Assembly: GCA_013812565.1 (NCBI GenBank)
Contig: JACCTF010000060.1
Span: 1 to 16,191 of the forward strand
Length of the DNA stretch: 16,191 nucleotides
Reading direction: 5' to 3'
Source of the DNA: Pyrinomonadaceae bacterium
GTDB lineage: Bacteria; Acidobacteriota; Blastocatellia; Pyrinomonadales; Pyrinomonadaceae
Under the pieces are notes generated by a model that saw nothing but the letters and a program-made list of their open reading frames with translations, was not told where the DNA came from and did no database searches. This document shows, in pieces, positions 7,825 to 14,984 of the stretch (its first letter is position 1; the number at the start of each line of letters is the position of its first letter). The position numbers were made by a program, and so were the translations under genes.

Positions 7825-9099
7825 ATGCGTTGCATGCTGCCCGAAGCCTGCATCATCGCGCTCACCGCCCTGATGATCTTTCTTTTCATTCCTTTTGGTG
7901 ATGCGTTTGATGCGCTTCACCCGGTCGGCCATGCGCAGCAAGCCGCCGTCTCGGCTATGTATCAGCAACGACCGCGCCGCGTCGGTGCGCCGCAAGGCGA
8001 CGTCCCGGCGCGCGAGCAGCCCGCTCCTCCTGCGGCTCCGGCGTCGGCCCCCTTGGGCGAAGAAGTGGACGATGGCGATGTAGTGCGCTTTGACACGCAG
8101 CTTGTCACCGTTCCGCTGGTTGTGACAAACCGCGAGGGGCGGCCCGTCCCAAGTTTGCGGGCAGAGAACTTCGCCATCTTTGAAGACAGTCGTCCGCAGC
8201 GCGTCGCCAACTTTGCCGCTACCGAAACTCCGTTTGAAGTTGCGTTGCTGCTCGACACTTCGGGTTCGACGCGCACCGAGGTGGCTTTGATCCGCCGCGC
8301 GGCAAACGCCTTTATCGACGCTTTGCGTCCGGGCGACCGCGTGGCCGTGGTTGCTTTCAGCAGCAGTCAGGAAACTGAGGGGCAGTTGGCAACCGTGGAG
8401 GTGAAGACTCCGCTGACGAGTGACCGCGCTGCGCTACGCACTGCCGTGGAAAACATCAGCTCAAGCAACGGAACGCCGTTTTATAACGCACTGGAGCGAG
8501 TTGCCACAGAAGTCTTTCGCGAACCGCCCCCCGCGGAGGTGCGCGGCCGGCGCGCTTTGGTAGCCTTAACTGATGGCGTTGATTCCACGAGCGACGCGGA
8601 TTATGCAGACGCGCGCGCGCGCCTGCTGCAAGCAGGTGTGCTCTGTTATTTTGTGCAAGTCAACACAGAAGATTATGTTGAAGACCGCTTGATGAAGAGC
8701 TGTGCGGAAGACGGCACGATGCATTTATCGCGCATGCAACTTCAACGTTACCGTCGTCTCTTTGCATCGCGCGCCGATGCTTCCGAGTACCTCAACTTCT
8801 GTCGGATCGGGCAGTTAGAGCGGATGCAGATCAGCCGCGCGCTCTACAATTTGGCCCGCCGCGAAATGAACGAACTAGCCAGAGCTTCGGGCGGCAAAAC
8901 TTTCGTCGCCACAGACGTTCGCGACGCCCGCGCCGCCTTTGCGCAGGTCGCCGCCGAGATCGGCACGCAGTACAGCCTCGGTTATTACCCAACTGACAAG
9001 ACGCGTGACGGACGCTTTCGTCCTATTCGCGTTGAGGTACGCAACCTTCCCGGCGCACAGGTGCGCGCCCGCGAAGGTCGTTATGCTCCCAAAGGTTAA
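7825..9099 (+). CDS. Secreted von Willebrand factor type A protein (acidobacterial VWFA-related family)
   Basis: A 424-residue exported protein. A hydrophobic core at about 9-25 and the HAQQA segment near 36-40 look like a signal peptide. A Pro/Ala-rich stretch (about 49-78) follows. Residues 90-130 form the small beta domain typical of this family (VTVPLVVTNREGRPV, then LRAENFAIFEDS). The vWA domain holds a complete metal-ion site: DTSGS 144-148, T217 and D250 in LTDG. An insertion of about 60 mostly helical residues (about 290-350) splits the vWA fold before the final LARASGGKTF segment, and YSLGYYP closes the domain. The family is very abundant in Acidobacteriota; ligands are unknown. The ATG at 7825 has AAAGG nine bases upstream; an in-frame ATG at 7777 and a GTG at 7714 are alternatives. 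Confidence 0.85.
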   Translation: MRCMLPEACIIALTALMIFLFIPFGDAFDALHPVGHAQQAAVSAMYQQRPRRVGAPQGDVPAREQPAPPAAPASAPLGEEVDDGDVVRFDTQLVTVPLVVTNREGRPVPSLRAENFAIFEDSRPQRVANFAATETPFEVALLLDTSGSTRTEVALIRRAANAFIDALRPGDRVAVVAFSSSQETEGQLATVEVKTPLTSDRAALRTAVENISSSNGTPFYNALERVATEVFREPPPAEVRGRRALVALTDGVDSTSDADYADARARLLQAGVLCYFVQVNTEDYVEDRLMKSCAEDGTMHLSRMQLQRYRRLFASRADASEYLNFCRIGQLERMQISRALYNLARREMNELARASGGKTFVATDVRDARAAFAQVAAEIGTQYSLGYYPTDKTRDGRFRPIRVEVRNLPGAQVRAREGRYAPKG

Positions 9100-9227
9100 G
9101 CGGCAAAGTTGAACGAACGATAAAGTTCTTTTCCACAAGATACGAAAATGGTTTTGGAGACTGCATCAATCGCACACGCCTTGTCGCAAGCTTCCAGCAG
9201 TGATAGCGATTCGGACGAAAGAAATTT

Positions 9228-10424
9228 GTGGTTATAAATCACGATCACGCTTTTGATCGCGTCACGCTTATCGTCCTTGACAGCCTCGGCATAGGCGCGA
9301 TGCCGGATGCTGCCGAATGGGGCGACGCAGGCGCGAACACGCTGGGCCACATTCTTGAGTCGCGCCATGTTCACCTGCCGAACCTGCAACGTTTCGGCCT
9401 CGGCAACATTCTTCACTCGCGTGGTTTACCGCCAGCACAAGAGCCGCATGCCTCATTTGGGCGTTGTGCTCTGCGCTCCAACGGCAAAGACACCACGACC
9501 GGTCACTGGGAGATCGCCGGAATTATTTTAGAGCGCGCGTTCCCAACTTACCCAAACGGTTTTCCACCGGAAATCATCGAGCGCTTTGTTCGTGAAACCG
9601 ATGTGCCCGGCGTGCTCGGTAACCGAGCGGCCTCCGGTACTGAGATCATCCAGGAACTCGGCGCAGAGCACATCCGAACAAACAAGCCGATTGTTTACAC
9701 CTCTGCCGATTCAGTGTTTCAAATTGCCGCGCACGAAGATGTAATTCCTATCCCAAAACTTTACGAACTATGTCAAACGGCGCGCCGAATCCTGTGCGGG
9801 CGTCATGAAGTGGGCCGCGTCATCGCCCGACCGTTTGAAGGCGAGGTGAACCGGTTCCGCCGCACCGAGCGTCGTCTCGACTACGCTGTTCCGCCGCCCC
9901 GCGAAAATCTTCTAGCGACCTTAGCTGAAAACGATCTTGAGACGATCTGCATCGGCAAAGTCGCCTCCGTCTATGATCACCAGGGAGTGACACAGAATCT
10001 TCCGGCGAAGAACAATGAACAAGTAACGGATCAAATTTTAAGCGCGCTCAGACACAACACGTGCGGGCTGATCTTCGCCAACCTCGTTGATTTCGATATG
10101 CTCTACGGTCATCGCCGCGACGTGGAAGGCTATGCCCGCGCCCTCGAACACTTCGACCTGCGCTTGCCTGAGATCGAAGCGGCTTTACCGTCACGCGAAC
10201 TGCTCATCATCACCGCCGACCACGGCAACGACCCGACCTTTCACGGAACAGACCACACACGCGAATACACACCGCTCCTCGTATATGGCAAACAAGCACA
10301 ACGCGGCGCGAGTCTCGGCACACGCTCATCCCTCGCCGACATCGGACAAACCGTCGCTCACAACTTCAACCTTCGACTGGTCGCAGGCCAAAGCTTCTTA
10401 AAAGCAGTGACAAGTAAACAGTGA
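9228..10424 (+). CDS. deoB: Phosphopentomutase
   Basis: DeoB interconverts (deoxy)ribose 1-phosphate and 5-phosphate, linking nucleoside phosphorolysis to DeoC and the pentose phosphate pathway. The 398-residue protein belongs to the alkaline phosphatase superfamily. Visible motifs are LDSLGIGAMPDA with metal ligand D18, the GKDTTTGHWE motif (86-95) with the phosphorylated Thr, VDFDMLYGHRRD, TADHGNDPT and GTDHTREYTP, which supply the remaining Asp/His ligands of the two Mn sites. The start is the GTG at 9228; no ATG lies between it and the active-site motif, and only a weak purine-rich stretch precedes it. The last residues (KAVTSKQ) and the TGA stop are encoded by a repeat that forms a palindrome with the end of the converging hpt gene. 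The neighbouring nucleotidase, rpiB and deoC genes support a role in nucleoside sugar catabolism. Confidence 0.96.
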   Translation: MVINHDHAFDRVTLIVLDSLGIGAMPDAAEWGDAGANTLGHILESRHVHLPNLQRFGLGNILHSRGLPPAQEPHASFGRCALRSNGKDTTTGHWEIAGIILERAFPTYPNGFPPEIIERFVRETDVPGVLGNRAASGTEIIQELGAEHIRTNKPIVYTSADSVFQIAAHEDVIPIPKLYELCQTARRILCGRHEVGRVIARPFEGEVNRFRRTERRLDYAVPPPRENLLATLAENDLETICIGKVASVYDHQGVTQNLPAKNNEQVTDQILSALRHNTCGLIFANLVDFDMLYGHRRDVEGYARALEHFDLRLPEIEAALPSRELLIITADHGNDPTFHGTDHTREYTPLLVYGKQAQRGASLGTRSSLADIGQTVAHNFNLRLVAGQSFLKAVTSKQ

Positions 10425-10479
10425 CAAGTGACAAGCAAGAAAAGAGTTTTACCTTGTCACCCGTCACTGCTTTTAAGAA
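10395..10479. repeat. Palindrome at the deoB/hpt convergence, with GTGACAA heptamers; probable bidirectional terminator
   Basis: TTCTTAAAAGCAGTGAC at 10395-10411 is repeated perfectly in inverse at 10463-10479. Between the arms a 7-base series runs GTGACAA GTAAACA GTGACAA GTGACAA GCAAGAA (10407-10441), and CTTGTCAC at 10453-10460 can pair with GTGACAAG at 10428-10435 as an inner stem. The outer arms encode the C-termini of both converging genes, and the stop codons of both lie inside the element. Its position and symmetry suggest transcription termination in both directions. The segment 10407-10440 matches 15899-15932 at 32 of 34 bases. Confidence 0.85.
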
Positions 10480-11032
10480 TTGCGATGTAGGGAAGGTTGC
10501 GGTAGCGTTCGGCGAAGTCGAGGCCGTAGCCGACGACGAAGGCATCTGGGATTTTGAAGCCGAGGTAGTCAATCGGCACTTCGCGTTCGCGTCGTTCGTA
10601 CTTGTCGAGCATCGCCGCAAGCTTTACGTTGGCTGCGCCGCGGGCGCGCAGAGTAGCGAGCAGGTAAGAAAGCGTAATTCCTGTGTCAACGATGTCTTCG
10701 ACAACTAGGATGTCACGTCCTTCGACCGCTACGTCTAAATCTTTGACGAGGCGCACCTCGCCTGATGTGCGTGTAGCTGAACCGTAGCTGGAGATGGCGA
10801 TGAATTCGAGGCTTAAAGGGATGTCAATTGAGCGCATCAGATCACTGACAAAGATGCATGCGCCTTTGAGCACGCCGACTAGCAATGGATTTTTTCCCGC
10901 ATAGTCGCGGGCAATCTCGCTGCCCAGTTCGCTGATGCGCGCCTGAATCTGCTCGGCGGAAAAGAGCGGCTCAAGCTGAGGGTTGGTAAACTCAGAAGCC
11001 CCGGATTCAATGTGCGCTGAGGAAGTAGCCAT
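10457..11032 (-). CDS. hpt: Hypoxanthine phosphoribosyltransferase
   Basis: Salvages hypoxanthine (and possibly guanine) with PRPP to IMP/GMP. The 191-residue product has the type I phosphoribosyltransferase fold: LVGVLKGACIFVSDL near 51-65 with the conserved Leu-Lys-Gly loop, the flexible-loop SSYGSAT near 81-87, the PRPP motif VVEDIVDTGIT at 110-120, DKYERR near 143-148 with the purine-contacting Lys, and DFAERYRNLPYI near the end. The ATG at 11032 has GGAG six bases upstream; an in-frame ATG at 11044 lacks a ribosome site. An N-terminal tail of about 20 residues precedes the core. The last residues (LKSSDG) are encoded within the palindrome shared with deoB. Transcription is divergent from the 5'-nucleotidase genes; the 150-base gap must hold both promoters, though I could not assign them. 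Confidence 0.95.
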   Translation of the reverse strand: MATSSAHIESGASEFTNPQLEPLFSAEQIQARISELGSEIARDYAGKNPLLVGVLKGACIFVSDLMRSIDIPLSLEFIAISSYGSATRTSGEVRLVKDLDVAVEGRDILVVEDIVDTGITLSYLLATLRARGAANVKLAAMLDKYERREREVPIDYLGFKIPDAFVVGYGLDFAERYRNLPYIAILKSSDG

Positions 11033-11184
11033 AACAATCTCCATTTTTGTCGCGGCACGAAGTTGAGGTCAAGCAAGATCAGCAAGGGGGAAGTTTGCGC
11101 GTGTGACTTGCCGTGCGACATACTAAGCGAGCTGTTCTTTAGTAATCAATCTTTGCAATACCAAAAGTTACAAAGGATCAAGTA

Positions 11185-12048
11185 GTGAAGCATTCAATAA
11201 GACATGCGTGCTGTATGGCTCTCCTCGGGGTGCTGCTATTACCGGCACCCGGCGCACGCGCGCAAGCAGAGCAGCGCGGGCGATCTGATGGTCTAATCGC
11301 TCCCTCTCCGTCCACTCCGCCCGCGGCCCGACGCGCGACGCAAAGCCAGGTCGATGGAAGCATACCTGATGATCCGGCCCTCACTGCGATTGTTGCTCCA
11401 TACAGCGCGAAGGTGCGCGAGCTTGATACTGTAATCGGCCAACTCGAAGTAGAGTTAAAAAAGAGCGGCATCGGCGGCGGTTCGCTCGGCAACTTTGTCG
11501 CCGATGCGATACGGGCGCGAGCAGAGAAGCTTCTCGGCAAACCCGTCATCTTCGCCGCGACCAATAGCGGAGGTCTACGAAAGAACACTATCGCGCCCGG
11601 CCCTCTGCGCGTCCGCGACATCTATGAACTTCTACCATTTGAAAATTCGCTTGTCGCGGTTGATTTAACCGGTGAGCAACTGCTTCGTTTCGTGCAAGTG
11701 CTCCTTGCCAAGCGCGACGCGCAATCCGGCGCACTGCTCGCTTACCGCACAAACGCCGAAGGTAAAAACGAACTTCACACGGTGACGCTCGGCCAACAAC
11801 AAGCGATCCTTCCAAACGCCACTTACACCATCGTGACGATTGACTATCTCGTCAAACGCGGCGGCGATTACGCGGTGCTGGAGGAAGCGACAAACGTTCG
11901 CGTGCTTGGACAAACGATCCGCGATGCGGTGCTTGACTACGTGCGGGCGGAGACAGCCGCCGCGCGAACAATCAACACAACGCTCGACGGACGATTTCAC
12001 CTGCAAGAAGCAGCCTCGGCTTCACCGGAGAACACACGGCCTCAATGA
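11185..12048 (+). CDS. Secreted 5'-nucleotidase C-terminal domain protein
   Basis: A 287-residue exported protein consisting of the 5'-nucleotidase C-terminal (substrate-binding) domain only. A signal peptide is clear: KHSIRH, a hydrophobic core, then ARAQA near 24-28. After a Pro/Ser-rich linker, the domain shows GNFVADAIRARA (102-113), NSGGLR (127-132), RDIYELLPFENSLV (144-157), LTGEQL (161-166) and DYLVKRGGDYAVL (220-232), all hallmarks of the nucleotide-binding half of UshA-type enzymes. The metal-binding catalytic domain is absent here but is encoded by the next gene, whose ATG overlaps this TGA (ATGA). The start is a GTG at 11185 with AAAGGA about seven bases upstream. The product presumably works with the next protein outside the cytoplasm to bind nucleotides or related phosphoesters. 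Confidence 0.88.
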   Translation: MKHSIRHACCMALLGVLLLPAPGARAQAEQRGRSDGLIAPSPSTPPAARRATQSQVDGSIPDDPALTAIVAPYSAKVRELDTVIGQLEVELKKSGIGGGSLGNFVADAIRARAEKLLGKPVIFAATNSGGLRKNTIAPGPLRVRDIYELLPFENSLVAVDLTGEQLLRFVQVLLAKRDAQSGALLAYRTNAEGKNELHTVTLGQQQAILPNATYTIVTIDYLVKRGGDYAVLEEATNVRVLGQTIRDAVLDYVRAETAAARTINTTLDGRFHLQEAASASPENTRPQ

Positions 12049-13037
12049 TTACGCGACGCAAATTCCTGAACGCATCTACGCTCGGCGGCGCGGGGCTGGC
12101 GCTTGGTGGACACAAAGCTTTGCTTCACGCTGAAGCAAAAGTTTCGACACCGATTAGATCACCTGAACTTAATGTGCCACTACTTGAGCCGCGCGCGGGC
12201 GAGACGCTCGTCACCATTCTTCATACCAACGATACGCATTCGCAGATCGACCCGCTTCCGGCAAATGATCCTTATGCCGGTCGCGGCGGCGTGGCGCGGC
12301 GGGCAACGCTTGTCAAACGGGTGCGCGCCGCCAACCCGTACACCTTGCTCGTTGATGCGGGCGACGTGTTTCAAGGCACCCCTTACTTCAACCTCTACCG
12401 CGGCGAAGTTGAATACCGCGCGATGTCCGGCATCGGCTACGACGTGGTGACGCTCGGCAACCACGACTTTGACAACGGAGTTGAAGCGCTTGCGGCGGCA
12501 ATGAAGTTTGCTCGCTTTGATTTCGTCTCTGCGAACTACGACGTGCGGGGTACTGTGATTGAACCGCGTGTGAAACCTTATGTCGTGCGCGAGATCGGCG
12601 GTGTGCGCGTCGGCATCTTCGGATTGGGGATCATGTTGGCAGGACTGAATCCGCCGAACACTTTCAAAGGGATTCGGTATCTTGATCCCGTTTCAGCAGC
12701 GCGTGATTCGGTGCGGCTGTTGCGCGAGCGTGAAAAATGTTCAATGGTTGTGTGTCTGTCGCACCTTGGTTACTACCCGGAACCAAAAGCGAACGACGTA
12801 GGCGATTCACAAGTTGCCGCGCAAGTGAACGGCATAGACTTCATTGCGAGCGGTCACACGCATACTTTTATGGAGCAACCCGCACTGGTCCGGCAACCTT
12901 CGGGTAGAGAAACGGTGATCTTCCAAGTTGGAAAAAGCGGCATCTATCTTGGCCGCGTGGATTTCACGGTACGTGACCAGCGAGTAACGGCGGTCGCCGG
13001 ACGGCTTCTCGATTTACGGGATGGCTCACTGGCATAA
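12045..13037 (+). CDS. Tat-exported 5'-nucleotidase catalytic domain (calcineurin-like metallophosphatase)
   Basis: A 330-residue metallophosphatase carrying the dinuclear metal motifs of UshA/5'-nucleotidase: HTNDTH 60-65, DAGDVFQG 104-111, GNHDFD 138-143, SHLG 239-242 and SGHTHT 269-274. The N-terminus ITRRKFLNAS followed by a mild hydrophobic stretch (GGAGLALGG) is a twin-arginine (Tat) signal, so the domain is probably exported folded. The nucleotide-binding C-terminal domain is missing and is supplied by the preceding gene, which overlaps by four bases. Gene order is therefore the reverse of the domain order in the fused enzyme. Likely substrates are nucleoside 5'-phosphates, though related UDP-sugar or cyclic-nucleotide activities cannot be excluded. 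A palindromic heptamer repeat follows four bases after the stop. Confidence 0.92.
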   Translation: MITRRKFLNASTLGGAGLALGGHKALLHAEAKVSTPIRSPELNVPLLEPRAGETLVTILHTNDTHSQIDPLPANDPYAGRGGVARRATLVKRVRAANPYTLLVDAGDVFQGTPYFNLYRGEVEYRAMSGIGYDVVTLGNHDFDNGVEALAAAMKFARFDFVSANYDVRGTVIEPRVKPYVVREIGGVRVGIFGLGIMLAGLNPPNTFKGIRYLDPVSAARDSVRLLREREKCSMVVCLSHLGYYPEPKANDVGDSQVAAQVNGIDFIASGHTHTFMEQPALVRQPSGRETVIFQVGKSGIYLGRVDFTVRDQRVTAVAGRLLDLRDGSLA

Positions 13038-13040
13038 AAC

Positions 13041-13099
13041 AGATGTCGGATGTTAGATGTCAGTTCTTGCTTCTGACTAACATTCGACATCTAACATCT
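13041..13099. repeat. Inverted 7-base-periodic repeat (GATGTTA type)
   Basis: The left arm is GATGTCG GATGTTA GATGTCA (13042-13062). The right arm, read on the minus strand, is AGATGTTAGATGTCGAATG then TTAG (13099-13077), matching the left arm at 17 of 23 positions. An inner perfect stem GTCAG/CTGAC (13059-13063 and 13073-13077) encloses TTCTTGCTT, whose complement contains the core AGCAAGAA also present in the GTGACAA-type elements. It fills the gap between the nucleotidase and rpiB and could act as a terminator or processing hairpin. Confidence 0.75.
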
Positions 13100-13108
13100 C
13101 CATACCAT

Positions 13109-13951
13109 ATGTCAAACGATCCACAGACACGTGAGCGCGTGCGTGCGCTTGTTCGCGAAGTGCTGCAAACGGCTCTTCCTATGGAAGACGATGCTAGCCA
13201 GGCGGCAGCCTCCACTGGCCCAGTGACGAACGCCCAACCTCAACAAAGCACTTTAACACCAGCGCGCATTGCACCTTCGGATGCAGTGGCCCCGGTGGTA
13301 GACACGCAGCAGGAATCACCAGTGGCGCGCGATGAATCAGCGAAGAAGGTGATTACCGAAACTGATATGCGCGGCTTGGAAGCGGGCGCGCGTTTGCGCA
13401 TTGCCGAGGATGCACGCCTCACGCCGCTTGCCGCCGACATTGTGCGTGAGAAGGGAATTGAACTCGTCCGCCGCACGCCCCGTCGCGGTTCGCAGAAAAC
13501 TAAATTAATCGCCGTCGGCGCGGATCACGGAGGCTTCCTGATGAAAGAGGAACTGCGCGGCTTTCTCGGCGAACTGGGTCACCATGTCCGCGACTTCGGC
13601 ACATACTCCACCGACGCCGTTGACTACCCGGACTTCGCCCATCAAGTGGCGCGCGCTGTCGCTGACACAGAGGTTGATGTTGGGATCATCATTGACGGCG
13701 CTGGGGTCGGCTCTTGCATCACCGCCAACAAGGTGCCGGGCGTGCGCGCCGCGGCCTGCTATTCAATCGATGTCGCACGCAACTCGCGCGAGCACAATGA
13801 TGCCAACGTTCTCACGCTCGGAAGCAAAACTATCACCGCGCAAGAGATGCGCGAGATTGTTCGTGCTTGGCTTGCGACGGAGATCAGCGAGGAACGTCAC
13901 CGCAAGCGTGTCACTAAGATGACGGCCATCGAGCGTCAGTACACACGTTAA
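13109..13951 (+). CDS. rpiB: RpiB/LacAB-type sugar-phosphate isomerase with microcompartment-like N-terminal extension
   Basis: The C-terminal domain (about 131-270 of 280) is a ribose-5-phosphate isomerase B: VGADHGGFLMKEEL, YSTDAVDYPDFA, GAGVGSCITANKVPGVRAA and SREHNDANVLTLGSK. It would interconvert ribose 5-phosphate and ribulose 5-phosphate or a related aldose/ketose pair. The usual catalytic Cys position (ICGTG in E. coli) is Asp (D196, IIDGAG). Before it come an amphipathic helix RERVRALVREVLQTAL (8-23) resembling an encapsulation peptide, a Gln/Ala/Pro/Ser linker (about 25-78), and a conserved module ITETDMRGLEAGARLRI plus LTPLAADIVREKGIEL (82-119) of a kind seen on several microcompartment proteins. 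I chose the ATG at 13109; the frame stays open to 13043, but that part only translates the repeat. No Shine-Dalgarno sequence is evident. The normal RpiB length is about 150 residues, so nearly half of this protein is extension. Confidence 0.9.
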   Translation: MSNDPQTRERVRALVREVLQTALPMEDDASQAAASTGPVTNAQPQQSTLTPARIAPSDAVAPVVDTQQESPVARDESAKKVITETDMRGLEAGARLRIAEDARLTPLAADIVREKGIELVRRTPRRGSQKTKLIAVGADHGGFLMKEELRGFLGELGHHVRDFGTYSTDAVDYPDFAHQVARAVADTEVDVGIIIDGAGVGSCITANKVPGVRAAACYSIDVARNSREHNDANVLTLGSKTITAQEMREIVRAWLATEISEERHRKRVTKMTAIERQYTR

Positions 13952-13958
13952 GCGTTCC

Positions 13959-14924
13959 ATGGAAGATCAAATTATCAACGTGCTGTTACGCTCAACGCAG
14001 CTAGCGTCAATGTGCGTTCTTCTGTTGAGCGGTGCCGGCTATTTCGCGAGCGCGCATAAGTATCTCGAACTCACCACTCACTTTAAGCTTCAGTATCTGA
14101 TCGGATCAGTCGGTTGCTTGTTGGTCTTTATCTTCTTCGGATCATGGCCGTGGGCTGTATGTATGTTGATCGGGTGCTTTATTAATCTTTCGGCGCTGGT
14201 GCCGTTCTACATATCAAGTTCACGAATACGGACTGGCGCAACCCGTGCAAACTTCAGGGTGCTACTATCAAACGTTAACTCCTTGAGCACCCACTACCAA
14301 GCTTTGATTGATCTTGTTAATGAAGAAACTCCTGATGTTCTGATCGCACAGGAAGTTAATAATCTGTGGTTAAGTGAGTTGAAGGTTGTGGGCAATCTGC
14401 TGCCACACAGCGTTACCGTACCGCGAGAGCGCGGTGCCGGGATCGCCTTGTACAGCCGCATCCCTTTGCAACAATCCGAGGTTGTTGATCCGGAGAGAAC
14501 TGGTCGTCCAAGCATTCTCGCTCAACTGTGCGTTGATGAAAGAACCATCTCTCTACTTGCCATTCATCCGCATGCGCCGGTACGCAGAGACCATTTCGAG
14601 TATCGAAACCGGCTGCTCTGTGCGGCCTCATCACTCGCGCGAAGGATGAGCGCACCTAAAATTGTAATCGGCGACTTCAACTGTTCAATGTGGTCGCCTT
14701 ACTTCTCAAATTTTGTTCGGAAGGCAGGGCTTGTTGACGCGAGAAAAGGCTTTGGCGTGCTGCCGACGTGGCCCACACAGATGCTGCTGAAGCCTTTGCT
14801 GATGATCCCAATAGATCATTGTCTGGTAAGCCCTGACATCAAAGTTGTTAGTATTAGAACAGGTAGAAACATCGGCTCGGATCATCTACCTCTGATCGTT
14901 GAGCTTGCAATACCGAAATCTTGA
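13959..14924 (+). CDS. Membrane-anchored endonuclease/exonuclease/phosphatase-family protein
   Basis: A 321-residue protein with two to three N-terminal membrane segments (about 13-31, 45-61 and 64-86) and an EEP-fold catalytic domain from about 98. EEP residues are all in place: LLSNVNS with N105, QEV with E132, IHPHAP 202-207, GDFN 238-241, IDH 285-287 and GSDHLP 306-311. The fold includes nucleases, inositol and sphingomyelin phosphodiesterases and deoxyribonucleases, so the substrate cannot be told; the likely catalytic site faces the outside or the cytoplasm depending on topology. It starts seven bases after rpiB and ends 60 bases before deoC, so it lies within the putative sugar-phosphate operon, although its function there is unexplained. 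Codons look somewhat more AT-rich than in rpiB or deoC, which could mean later insertion. Confidence 0.82.
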   Translation: MEDQIINVLLRSTQLASMCVLLLSGAGYFASAHKYLELTTHFKLQYLIGSVGCLLVFIFFGSWPWAVCMLIGCFINLSALVPFYISSSRIRTGATRANFRVLLSNVNSLSTHYQALIDLVNEETPDVLIAQEVNNLWLSELKVVGNLLPHSVTVPRERGAGIALYSRIPLQQSEVVDPERTGRPSILAQLCVDERTISLLAIHPHAPVRRDHFEYRNRLLCAASSLARRMSAPKIVIGDFNCSMWSPYFSNFVRKAGLVDARKGFGVLPTWPTQMLLKPLLMIPIDHCLVSPDIKVVSIRTGRNIGSDHLPLIVELAIPKS

Positions 14925-14984
14925 ACAAACCGTCGCGAACTCTGCGGCGTATCATTGAATGATGGATCAACAGGGATGCTTTCT

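Noticed and set aside
13043..13108. Upstream in-frame extension of rpiB
   Set aside because: It only translates the inverted heptamer repeat and the protein begins sensibly at the ATG at 13109.
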